From: Nitrospinota bacterium
GTDB lineage: Bacteria; Nitrospinota_A; UBA7883
Reading direction: 5' to 3'
Assembly: GCA_029881335.1 (NCBI GenBank)
Contig: JAOUMU010000005.1
Location: 1 to 55,765 of the forward strand
Length of the DNA stretch: 55,765 bases
The position numbers and the translations under genes were made by a program. A model generated the notes under the pieces. It saw only the letters and a program-made list of their open reading frames with translations, was not told where the DNA came from and made no database searches. Positions 26,174 through 34,228 of the stretch are shown piece by piece (the first letter of the stretch is position 1; each line of letters starts with the position of its first letter).

Positions 26174-27964
26174 TCACCTGTACCCCAGGTTTTCAGCGTT
26201 TTTCAGGTGCTTCTCCGCTTTGTTGGAATCCCCCTTGTAGCGGTACGCCATGGCGAGATTGTAGTGGGCCTGCCCGTTGGCGGGATCCATCCTGACAAGC
26301 CCCTCGAATACCTTGATGGCCTGGTCATACCTTCCAGAGGCGCCGAGGGCGACTCCCAGGTCCATCCTGGCGACATTGTCCCTTGGCTTGGAGTTTACCG
26401 CCATGATGTAGTACTTGATAGCCCTGTCATAATCAGTCAGGTTTAAAAAGAGGCTCCCGAGCCTGTAGGCAGTCTCATAGCTTTGAGGATTCAGCTTTAT
26501 GGACTCCAGGTAGTTTTGAACCGCCAGAGGAAAGTCTTTCCTTGCCTCATGAATCCTGCCCAGATTGTAATAGGTTAAATAATATCCAGGATCAATCTTT
26601 CTTCCTCTATAAAGCAACTCCAGCGCTCTATCCTCCTGCTTCTTCCAAATCAGGATCGAGGCCAGGTTGTTCAGGCCCCTTATCTTGTTGGGGCTTTTGG
26701 CCACCACATCTTCCCACAGGCTCAACGAGTCCCTCCATACAAGGTTTCGCTTTGCGGCGATGGCGTATAGTGGAATGGAGATGGCGATGGAGATCAGAGT
26801 GGCGATGACAAACGCGCCGCGAGGCGAACCTATTTTCCCCAGCGCCTGCCGCTCCAACGAAACCAGGGCCGCCAATAATGCGGTCATGGGGAGGTACATC
26901 CTATGCTCGAAGACCAGGTCCTCCAGGACGAAAAAGGAGGATTCCACCGATGCGGCCAGGAATGCGAAAATAATCCCGAATGAAGCTATCCGGTTGCGCC
27001 TACGCAACAGAACTCCCGCTGCAAAGAGAGCCGCCAGGACCATGAAGGCCACGGCGCAATCCGCCATGGAAAGCGCGGGGGGGAAATCATAATCGAGGTT
27101 CTGGTTCACCGGGTAGAACAACAACTTCAAATATACAAATACGATAACGTTGAACTCCGTCATAAGATACTGATGGGCAGGCAGGAGGTTTGCCGCCCGC
27201 TCGCCCAGGTCCGCCACTTCCCCTTTACCCAGCAGCATGGTTAAAAGTGGCACCAGCAGCAACATCGGCGCGAAGACCAGCACCCTGGCCAGCCGTTTCC
27301 TCATCTCCTTCAGTGAGCCACTGATGACGATAAACTCCATCAGCGCCACCGCCACAGGAATGGTGACGGAAAATTGTTTTGATATCATGGAGAGGAACGC
27401 AAGGAGCACAGAGAAGATCAGCCATCCTTTCCACCGGGCAGGAGAGAGGCCACCTAGTTCGTCGGAAGCGGATTTCAGGTACGCCGCCAGCGAGGCGATG
27501 TAAAACAGCGTGGCGATGGATGTGCCTCTTTGCCAGATGTATGTGACCGCCTGGGTGTTCAACGGATGGATGGCGAAAATCAAAGCCGCCGTAAGGACGC
27601 ATGCGCCGGTGAGCAGGGGATCCACGTTTTTGCCCTCAAGCCTGTCGTTGGCGCGAAACAGGAGCCGCAAAAAGTAATAGTAAACAAGCGTGGCCGCTGC
27701 GTGGAAAGCTATACTAAGGATGTGGTAGCTGTATGTGTTCAATCCGCCCAGATGGTAGTTTAACGCAAAGGAGAGGAACATGATGAACCGGGATGGATTG
27801 TGCCACCATATTTCACTTAAGTTCCAAAGGTCCAAAATCGCCTGATTGTCCACAATACCAGCTAAATCGTCGAACTGGAACGGGTAGTTCACCACCCCCC
27901 GGTATAACGCGAATATGGCTGCGGCAAGTACAAGGGGGGGGAAGACGCGAGCGGCCAGACGCAT
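26174..27964 (-). CDS. Membrane-TPR protein, GT-C/TMTC-like (paralogue 1)
   Basis: The 596-residue protein has about ten membrane helices (about 1-400) followed by four to five tetratricopeptide repeats (about 410-596, with DRALELLYRGRKIDPG-, PLAVQNYLESIKLNP- and YDQAIKVFEGLVRMDP-type units). The N-terminal layout, with an acidic pair in the first periplasmic loop (FQFDDLAGI) and an NYHLGGLNTYSYHI segment, resembles PMT/TMTC-type protein O-glycosyltransferases. It is a tandem paralogue of the next gene, 100 bp away. Activity and substrate are inference. Confidence 0.8.
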   Translation of the reverse strand: MRLAARVFPPLVLAAAIFALYRGVVNYPFQFDDLAGIVDNQAILDLWNLSEIWWHNPSRFIMFLSFALNYHLGGLNTYSYHILSIAFHAAATLVYYYFLRLLFRANDRLEGKNVDPLLTGACVLTAALIFAIHPLNTQAVTYIWQRGTSIATLFYIASLAAYLKSASDELGGLSPARWKGWLIFSVLLAFLSMISKQFSVTIPVAVALMEFIVISGSLKEMRKRLARVLVFAPMLLLVPLLTMLLGKGEVADLGERAANLLPAHQYLMTEFNVIVFVYLKLLFYPVNQNLDYDFPPALSMADCAVAFMVLAALFAAGVLLRRRNRIASFGIIFAFLAASVESSFFVLEDLVFEHRMYLPMTALLAALVSLERQALGKIGSPRGAFVIATLISIAISIPLYAIAAKRNLVWRDSLSLWEDVVAKSPNKIRGLNNLASILIWKKQEDRALELLYRGRKIDPGYYLTYYNLGRIHEARKDFPLAVQNYLESIKLNPQSYETAYRLGSLFLNLTDYDRAIKYYIMAVNSKPRDNVARMDLGVALGASGRYDQAIKVFEGLVRMDPANGQAHYNLAMAYRYKGDSNKAEKHLKNAENLGYR

Positions 27965-28064
27965 ATTTCACCTTTCGGGGCATAAAATTCCGGGACGAGA
28001 TCAAGCATTAGCCAAAGAATTATACCATATGACCTGTGGCTGGAGGCCGGATCGTCCGGCTCTG

Positions 28065-29837
28065 CTATTTGCGTTGATCTCCCTTCCGCGCCGCCCCGGC
28101 TTCTCCCTTTTTCCTCTGTATGGAAGAGAGACCTTTCAAGGCAAACTTGTCATTGGGGGATAACTCCAGGATACCCCTGTACACCTTTTGCTCCGAGTCT
28201 GTATCTCCGTATATTTTCAAGATATCGGCCAGCTTGTAACGGGCGACCAGGTTCCTTGGGGCCATATTGACGGCGTCGACATATTCCGCCCCCGCTTCTA
28301 AAAGACGCCCCTGCGCCTCCAGGACCTTTCCCAGTTCCAGGGCTGTTATGGCTCCCCCTGGGGCCAGAGCCCGGGCTTTTCGCAAGTTCATCTCGGCGCC
28401 TTTCAGGTCGCCCCTCAGTCTCTTGAGCACTCCAAGATCGTGATGGACTTCGGCTATCCCGCCGCCGGCCACCACCACCCTCTCATATAGTTTCTCCGCT
28501 TCTTCATATTTACCCGATTTTTTTTTCACTGACGCAAGGTTAATAAGCCCTCTGGTTGAATCAGGATATTTATCGACAACATCTTTCCACAACGATTCTG
28601 CGGTGGCCCACACCTGATTTCGCTTTATCGTGGCCACTGAAAGGGATACCGTGGCCACAAGGGCCAAAGCCACCAAGGCCCCCATCGCCTGGCTACTCCA
28701 CTTGAAGCTGATTTTTTCCACAATAGCCGCAAAGGCCAGGAATAATCCCACTGAGGGAAGATACATTCTGTGCTCGAATACGATATCGGGAATCGGGAAG
28801 AATGAGGATTCCACCGACATGGCCAGAAAGAAGAATATCACACCGAATGAGGCCATCCTGTTTATCTTTATCAACCATACCCCTGTCATGAATAGCGCCG
28901 CCAAAAGGGCGAAGGAACCTGCCGATTCCCAAAACGATGTGACCACAGGTATGACGTGATCCAGATTCTGGCCTATTGGAAGCAAAAGAAGCTTTAGGTA
29001 TAAAATGATTATATTGAACTGGGTGAGAAGGTAATGCAGTGGGGAGAGGAGCTCACCTTTTCTGTATGTAAGGTCCATAACTTCACCGGTCTGGTAATGG
29101 AAGGTGAGAAATGGCACTACGAACAATAGGGGCAGGAAGGGGAGCAACGAACCGATTCTTTGCCTGAATCTGGAAAAGGAACCACTTATCATGGTGTATT
29201 CCAGCAAAGCCAACGCGACGGGAAGAGTGACCGACACCTGTTTTGTAATCATAGCGGCGGCGGCGGCGCCCAGGGATATGGTCCTCCATTGCTTCCAATT
29301 GATATCAGGAGCCCCCTCCAGCCGATCCAGGGATGACTTGAGATACGCTGCCATCGCAAGGAAGTAAAATAACGCCGACATGGTTGCGCATCTTTGCCAA
29401 AGGTAGGTGACAGCCTGGGTGTTCAGTGGATGGATGGCGTATAGCAGAGCGATGGTGAATTGGATATTTTCCGATCTTCCGGGATTGGGTTCTCTTCCGT
29501 CCAACCTCCCGGCCGCCCGAAACATGAGCCCCACCAGGTGGAACAGCAGAAGAACCACCGCCGCATGCAGGGAAACATTGACCAGATGGTAACCGAACGT
29601 ATTGAGACCTCCCAGATGGCGGTTTAAGGCGAAGCTATAGTTGGGGAGGAACCTGGAGGGATTATGATTCCAGATCAGGTCGGCCCTTCTGATGTCATCC
29701 AGTACGATGTTGTTTTGTATCCCCTTGATTCCATCGAAATGGAAAGGGTAGTCCAGGGCGCCCCAATATACAGCGAAAACAGCGATGACCAGGAAAGCTT
29801 GCCGCCATTGGCCCAGGAGTGTAAATGAGGATGTCAT
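28065..29837 (-). CDS. Membrane-TPR protein, GT-C/TMTC-like (paralogue 2)
   Basis: The 590-residue protein has the same layout as its neighbour: about ten helices, then TPRs (about 410-570, with YEEAEKLYERVVVAGG and LLEAGAEYVDAVNMAP units) and a basic tail (GAARKGDQRK). Shared landmarks include the first loop, an NRHLGGLNTFGYHLVNVSLHA segment and an FEHRMYLP motif. The acidic pair of paralogue 1 is changed here (FHFDGIKGI), so the second Asp is missing from the putative active-site loop. The two genes probably arose by tandem duplication and may now differ in activity. Confidence 0.8.
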   Translation of the reverse strand: MTSSFTLLGQWRQAFLVIAVFAVYWGALDYPFHFDGIKGIQNNIVLDDIRRADLIWNHNPSRFLPNYSFALNRHLGGLNTFGYHLVNVSLHAAVVLLLFHLVGLMFRAAGRLDGREPNPGRSENIQFTIALLYAIHPLNTQAVTYLWQRCATMSALFYFLAMAAYLKSSLDRLEGAPDINWKQWRTISLGAAAAAMITKQVSVTLPVALALLEYTMISGSFSRFRQRIGSLLPFLPLLFVVPFLTFHYQTGEVMDLTYRKGELLSPLHYLLTQFNIIILYLKLLLLPIGQNLDHVIPVVTSFWESAGSFALLAALFMTGVWLIKINRMASFGVIFFFLAMSVESSFFPIPDIVFEHRMYLPSVGLFLAFAAIVEKISFKWSSQAMGALVALALVATVSLSVATIKRNQVWATAESLWKDVVDKYPDSTRGLINLASVKKKSGKYEEAEKLYERVVVAGGGIAEVHHDLGVLKRLRGDLKGAEMNLRKARALAPGGAITALELGKVLEAQGRLLEAGAEYVDAVNMAPRNLVARYKLADILKIYGDTDSEQKVYRGILELSPNDKFALKGLSSIQRKKGEAGAARKGDQRK

Positions 29838-30207
29838 TGGCCCGGATGTAATTCACAAATGGGATTCATTTTAAACCATGCAAATGTAAGTGTGAGCAAA
29901 AAAACCTTGGGGCCCCTGCAGGCCGACGCCGCGGGCTGCGCCAATAGTTGAGACGGATTCGCATAACCGAGATTAAGGCGCCCCGCTGACTGATACAGAT
30001 GACAGCCATATGGCGTGAGCCATGGGAAAATGGCTTCCTGTCCGGATCACTCATGCTCAATTCCTGGCTTTTCATTGCTTTTACGGCATGGGACTCATCG
30101 ATGGCGGGAATTGCTGTAACCGGCCGGCTTATATCAAACCCAGAACGATCATAAACAAAAAAAGGAGGACGCCCGAAGGCGCCCCCCTGAAGGCTTCTAC
30201 CTTAATA
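29838..30207. other. Intergenic region containing the pilin terminator
   Basis: This 370-bp gap lies between the start of paralogue 2 and the pilin stop, both on the minus strand. It holds the terminator at 30157-30187 and presumably the promoter of the membrane-TPR pair, for which no clear boxes were found. No gene was recognised. Confidence 0.5.
30157..30187 (-). terminator. Rho-independent terminator of the pilin gene
   Basis: On the minus strand a 10-bp stem (two G-T wobbles) closed by a stable TTCG tetraloop is followed by seven Ts. It lies 20 bp after the pilin stop. Confidence 0.9.
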
Positions 30208-30597
30208 CTATTGCATGCCACCGAGGGTGGAATCCCAGGTAAAGATATCAGCCACTGTGTCAGAGTTGTTATCACACTGAGGATGGATAGCCGTGACTGT
30301 GAACCCGTTGATCTGTGGGCTGGTGCCCGCATGGGCCAAAACCACGAGCTTGGTCGGCGAGAAGCCGGTAATCGTGGTCCTGGTGAGACCGGTCGTGTAA
30401 GCGTCATAGTCAGTGAAGTACGCCTCTTCGGCGATGGCGTAGTTAGCCAGATCGGACTTGGCGCCCGAGCAGTAAGCCTTGGCGCGATACTGAGCGAACT
30501 GCGGAATCGCGATAGCGGCCAGAATGCCGATGATCGCCACAACGATCAAAAGCTCGACCAATGTGAAACCTTCTTTTTTGTTTAGAGCACGGAACAT
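30208..30597 (-). CDS. Type IV pilin (PilA-like major pilin)
   Basis: The 129-residue prepilin has a short basic leader (MFRALNKKEG) cut before Phe11 by prepilin peptidase. The N-terminal helix (FTLVELLIVVAIIGILAAIA) has Glu at mature position 5, needed for assembly. The globular part is small and has two cysteines placed for a C-terminal disulfide loop (AYCSGAK and HPQCDNN). The gene is isolated, with its own sigma54-like promoter, a 5' UTR hairpin, a GGGAGG ribosome-binding site (30604-30609, 6 nt before the ATG) and a strong terminator. This points to a highly expressed major subunit. The assembly ATPase at 35.9 kb is a plausible partner. Confidence 0.92.
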   Translation of the reverse strand: MFRALNKKEGFTLVELLIVVAIIGILAAIAIPQFAQYRAKAYCSGAKSDLANYAIAEEAYFTDYDAYTTGLTRTTITGFSPTKLVVLAHAGTSPQINGFTVTAIHPQCDNNSDTVADIFTWDSTLGGMQ

Positions 30598-30624
30598 ATG
30601 TTGCCTCCCATTTCATTTAAGTTG

Positions 30625-30647
30625 ATTGACCGAACTATTCGATCAAT
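30625..30647 (-). promoter_or_regulatory. 5' UTR hairpin in the pilin mRNA
   Basis: On the minus strand ATTGATCGAA and TTCGGTCAAT form a 10-bp stem (one G-T wobble) around the loop TAG. It lies between the predicted transcription start (near 30665) and the ribosome-binding site, where it could protect the mRNA 5' end or act as a protein target. Confidence 0.55.
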
Positions 30648-30676
30648 AATTGCCTTTTTCATCTGCACATTACCAA

Positions 30677-30692
30677 TACAAGTATCATGCCA
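30677..30692 (-). promoter_or_regulatory. Sigma54 (-24/-12) promoter of the pilin gene
   Basis: On the minus strand TGGCATGATACTTGTA matches the RpoN consensus TGGCACGNNNNTTGCW except for C-to-T at two positions (one in each element). The GG and the -12 doublet are 10 nt apart as required; the doublet is GT instead of GC. Pilin genes are often controlled by sigma54 with PilR, and an NtrC-family activator lies 3.5 kb away. Confidence 0.6.
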
Positions 30693-31068
30693 CACAGTGA
30701 CCAAGAATTGAGACGGATACTTAGAAACTTTGACATGGCACGTATGGTCTTCATAAACAAGATGATACGTATAGGCCTGTTATTGGTGCCGCGCTTGGAT
30801 AGCCCTTAATCTGAAAAACGCAGAGAAAAATATCAGCCACAACCAACACTGCGTGACATCAATTGTCACCCGAAACTTCCCGCGAGTGCGCTATTCATGA
30901 TAACCACTTACAAATCAGGCCGTTACTCGAACGAGAATTTGTTCATGCCCTTTGACGAAATTTGACATGCAATCAAGCATAACGTAATCTATTGTTAAAC
31001 AAGAAAATAAACGCGATTGGTGGCGGGGCGGATGAAAGATGAAGGGCTGTAAATATATTTCAATATAT

Positions 31069-32073
31069 TTACATGCCCCATATATAGAGGAATTGTGGGC
31101 CAGCGTTAACCATAAATGGCAGCTTCAGCGATACCGGCTCCAATCCGGCGGAGGCGCCGGAAACTTCGCTCTCTGCCTCCGCGGCGGAATAGGCGTTAAG
31201 GTGGACTTTTTTCCCAGGCGCAAACCTGATTACCGTGGCCTCTTTCAGCCCCGCCAGTTTCTTCGCCTCCTCGATGGAGTCCGGCAGATAGCCGATCCTG
31301 TCCACCAGGTTGCGCTCCAGCGCGTCTTGGGCGACAAACACCCTGCCGTCAAAGGCGGTGGTTGGGTCCACCACTTCTTTTCTCGACTCCGTGACCACGC
31401 TGATAAACTTTTTGTGCATCGCATCCATGATCCGGGTCAAGATTTCCCTCTCCTCCGGTGTCATCTGCTTGAACATGCTCAATAGATCCTTCGACTCGCC
31501 AGATTTCACAGAGTCGTCCCTCACCCCGATCTTGGTCAAAAGCCCTCCGGCGTCCAGCTTCATCATTATCACTCCCACCGATCCGGTGACGGTGGTGGGC
31601 TGGGCCAGCACCCGGTCCCCCACCATCGAAAGGTAGTAACCCCCGGAAGCGGCCAGAGACATCTGCTGGGCGACCATCGCGACCCCGGTCTCCCGTTTGA
31701 ATCGCATCAGTTCTTCGTATATTGCGTCGCAAGCGGCCACCTGCCCGCCTGGACTGTCGATCTTCAGCACCACCGCCTTTATCCTTTTATCCTTCCTGGC
31801 CGCGTCCAGCTGCGCGACTATATAGGCAAGGGTGCTGTCGGTTTTACGGCCCATGGCGGAACTTCCGGAGAAAGCGGTTATCACCCCCTGCACAGGCAGA
31901 AGCAGAACCTTGTCCCTGCCATGGCCGGAGATGACCACCTCCGAGAGGGGCGCCGATGGGGGGATAAGGTTTATGTTTAGCGAGTTAAGGCAACCTGCGG
32001 TGGCCAGCGAAGCCGCCAGGAGGAGAGCCAGATAGGCGCTATGAACGAATTTACCTGCTATTGACAGTCTCAT
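31069..32073 (-). CDS. sppA: Signal peptide peptidase SppA (36K-type), lipoprotein-like
   Basis: This S49-family serine protease degrades cleaved signal peptides at the membrane. Of about 334 residues, the first 27 form a signal with a possible lipobox (LATAGC). The protease domain has the lysine-region motif KIDSPGGQV, the nucleophile Ser in LAASGGYYLSM, and TGSVGVI. The start at 32073 is chosen because it yields a proper signal sequence; upstream in-frame codons give a non-signal extension. It overlaps the LpoA-like gene by 23 nt and is third in the regulator / LpoA-like / sppA operon. Confidence 0.9.
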   Translation of the reverse strand: MRLSIAGKFVHSAYLALLLAASLATAGCLNSLNINLIPPSAPLSEVVISGHGRDKVLLLPVQGVITAFSGSSAMGRKTDSTLAYIVAQLDAARKDKRIKAVVLKIDSPGGQVAACDAIYEELMRFKRETGVAMVAQQMSLAASGGYYLSMVGDRVLAQPTTVTGSVGVIMMKLDAGGLLTKIGVRDDSVKSGESKDLLSMFKQMTPEEREILTRIMDAMHKKFISVVTESRKEVVDPTTAFDGRVFVAQDALERNLVDRIGYLPDSIEEAKKLAGLKEATVIRFAPGKKVHLNAYSAAEAESEVSGASAGLEPVSLKLPFMVNAGPQFLYIWGM

Positions 32074-34228
32074 CCCGCACGTCGCTTTCCAGAATCGGAT
32101 TATCCGCAAGTCCCGTCTCCGGGACGCCAGGGGATTCCATGGATTCATCGACAGCCTCGAATGTTTCCGGGGGCGGGGGAGGAATCATCTCCACGATACG
32201 ATCTCCCTCCACCGTAAGGAATACCACCGATTTGTCCATTTCCCCGTCCAGCCCCATGCTCATTTCCCCGGAGACCCCCTCGAAATGATGAAGACCGCGC
32301 AGATAATGCGCCATCTCATACCTGGATCCGGCCCCCCGGGCCAGGGCGGAAAGCACAATCACCGCCGCGTCGTAAGCCTGGGCGGAAAGGATCGTCGGCT
32401 CGCTACGGAAGTAAAGGCTATAGTCCCGTATGAATGCCCGGACTTGCGGAGACATTGATCCTGGATGAAAGCCATCCAGAAATATCAACCCCTCCGCGTA
32501 TTTCTCCGCTATCTTCGCCAAAGAAGGATGGTTCACACCGCTAGAAGAGAGCCTGGCGATCCCGTCTATATTGTAAAACCGCAGCTCCGGCAGGATAAGA
32601 CTTACCTTGTCATACATTCCGGGAAGATAGACCGCGTCGTATTTCAGGCTCAGTCCGGGCAAAAAGTTCTTCGAATTGAGCGGAAGCCCTCCGTGGGAAA
32701 CTATCTTGGGAGAGCTGATATTTTCCAGGTTAACGTTCTGCAGGTAGCCATTTAACCCCTCCACGCCTACACCTGGAAAGTTAGCCTGCGCGCTCAATAT
32801 GACATCACGGGCCTCCTCGTCGGTCATCCCACCGATCCTTCGAATCTGCTCGCCGAAATCGGTCTGCTCCGGCATATACGCCTCCGCCGTAACCACCTCG
32901 CCGCCCAGCCTGAGAACCTCGTATGTGAAGTATTGGGAAAGCTCACGACCCTGGCGATCGGCAGGGTACAAGATCACGAACTTTTTCAGCCCCAGGTTAT
33001 TAACCGCCATAGAGGCCATTTTCCCCGCCTCCAGCTTGTTGGTCAGGGTGGTCCTGAAAAGAAACCGCGACAGCGACGTGGCCCCCTCCTCCGAGGCGGA
33101 AGGGCTGATTATGGGGATCCGCAAACCCTCGGCGACAGGGGCTGCTTTTTTGAACTCGTCGCTATATGCTGGCCCCAGGATGGCCAGGATGTCCCGGTCC
33201 TGGGCAAGCTCCAATATCCCATTTGACGCCTCCTCGGGTCCCAGCCCCGAATCCTTGAGAACAAGCTGAATATTTTTCTCCTTCATCAGTTTCAAAAAGG
33301 AGTTCAGCCCAAGCTGTATCCCCTGGATCATCTCCAGCCCCGCCGCGCTGCCTGGCCCGGTCAACGGCAATGAGACTCCGATCTTTATCTGGGCGGGACG
33401 GTAGCTGTCCTCGGCCGTAGGCCCATCATCGGCGGGGGCCACCATGGCTGCGTACTTGCTGTAATATTCCTGCCGGGCCTGGGCCAGCTTGACCTCCTGG
33501 CCGCTTTTGGTGTAGATGTCGATAAGCGCCAACAGCGCATATCCCGCCGGCCACTGGTCCGCGTACCTGCGTCGAATGTCATCCAGCTCGCGCTCATCGA
33601 CGAAATGAGTCAGCATCCGCTCCACCTCGGCTTTCGACCGGGCAAGAAGGCTCTCGACTTCCGACAAAAGACCGGCCTGGATATAGAACCTCGCGGCCAG
33701 ATTGTAGTTTTCCCTCTTTTCCGCGATCGCACCCTTGTAGAAAAGAATGTAAGCCTTGGTATCCGGCCGGGTTTCCGAGTTCATCGCCTGGTCAAACACC
33801 TTTTCAGCGCCCTCCAGATCCTTGAGATGATAGATGGAGATGGCCGAGTTCACCAACGCTTCGGCCCGGTTTTCCGATCCGGGAAACCGGTTCATTACCG
33901 TATTGAAAAAGTAAAGGGCGTCATCATATCTTTTCATTTCGAACCAGCACATCCCAATCTTGAAATATGCGTTGTCGGCCAGGGGATGGGTCGGCGCAGA
34001 GGAGGCGATGAACCGCATGTAGGTTTGGGCCGCCTGCTCGTAATTTCCACTGGCATAAGCGTCTTCCGCCTGGCCGTATATCGTGCTGGCGCCCTCCCCC
34101 CCTTGGGGCGTCGGCGACAGCACCGGCGGCGAATCCGATGTCCTGGGCCCCCGGGTGGTGGAAACGCAAGATACCACCATGACGGCTGCCACCAGGGCGG
34201 CCGCGACCTTAATCTTTCTCATCCTCAT
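32051..34228 (-). CDS. LpoA-like lipoprotein: TPR domain plus periplasmic binding-protein domain
   Basis: The 725-residue protein has a signal peptide with a lipobox (VVSC, Cys21). The N-terminal half is built of TPR-like helices (about 45-270, with GNYEQAAQTYMRFIAS, KRYDDALYFFNTVMNRFPGS and DLEGAEKVFDQAMNSE). A Leu/Ile/Val-binding-protein (Peripla_BP_6) domain follows (about 285-670, with IKIGVSLPLTGPGSAAG and ILAILGPAYSDEFKKAAPVAEG). This layout is that of LpoA, the outer-membrane activator of penicillin-binding protein PBP1A. An amino-acid ABC binding protein is less likely because no permease is nearby. It overlaps the NtrC gene by 20 nt and sppA by 23 nt. Confidence 0.8.
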   Translation of the reverse strand: MRMRKIKVAAALVAAVMVVSCVSTTRGPRTSDSPPVLSPTPQGGEGASTIYGQAEDAYASGNYEQAAQTYMRFIASSAPTHPLADNAYFKIGMCWFEMKRYDDALYFFNTVMNRFPGSENRAEALVNSAISIYHLKDLEGAEKVFDQAMNSETRPDTKAYILFYKGAIAEKRENYNLAARFYIQAGLLSEVESLLARSKAEVERMLTHFVDERELDDIRRRYADQWPAGYALLALIDIYTKSGQEVKLAQARQEYYSKYAAMVAPADDGPTAEDSYRPAQIKIGVSLPLTGPGSAAGLEMIQGIQLGLNSFLKLMKEKNIQLVLKDSGLGPEEASNGILELAQDRDILAILGPAYSDEFKKAAPVAEGLRIPIISPSASEEGATSLSRFLFRTTLTNKLEAGKMASMAVNNLGLKKFVILYPADRQGRELSQYFTYEVLRLGGEVVTAEAYMPEQTDFGEQIRRIGGMTDEEARDVILSAQANFPGVGVEGLNGYLQNVNLENISSPKIVSHGGLPLNSKNFLPGLSLKYDAVYLPGMYDKVSLILPELRFYNIDGIARLSSSGVNHPSLAKIAEKYAEGLIFLDGFHPGSMSPQVRAFIRDYSLYFRSEPTILSAQAYDAAVIVLSALARGAGSRYEMAHYLRGLHHFEGVSGEMSMGLDGEMDKSVVFLTVEGDRIVEMIPPPPPETFEAVDESMESPGVPETGLADNPILESDVRDETVNSR

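Larger units (their letters stand above)
30598..31068. other. 471-bp regulatory region upstream of the pilin gene
   Basis: This AT-rich gap lies between the sppA stop and the pilin start. It holds the ribosome-binding site, a hairpin (30625-30647) and a sigma54-like promoter (30677-30692). The roughly 350 bp upstream of the promoter could hold activator sites, as expected for a sigma54 gene, but no clear repeat pair was identified. No coding frame was recognised. Confidence 0.5.

Noticed and set aside
30734-30749. TGGCACGTATGG as a second sigma54 site on the plus strand
   Set aside because: The -24 half is good, but there is no TTGC-like -12 element at the correct distance and it points away from the pilin gene.
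32051-34228. Amino-acid ABC transporter binding protein
   Set aside because: The C-terminal domain fits Peripla_BP_6, but the TPR N-terminus, lipobox and lack of permease or ATPase genes fit LpoA better.
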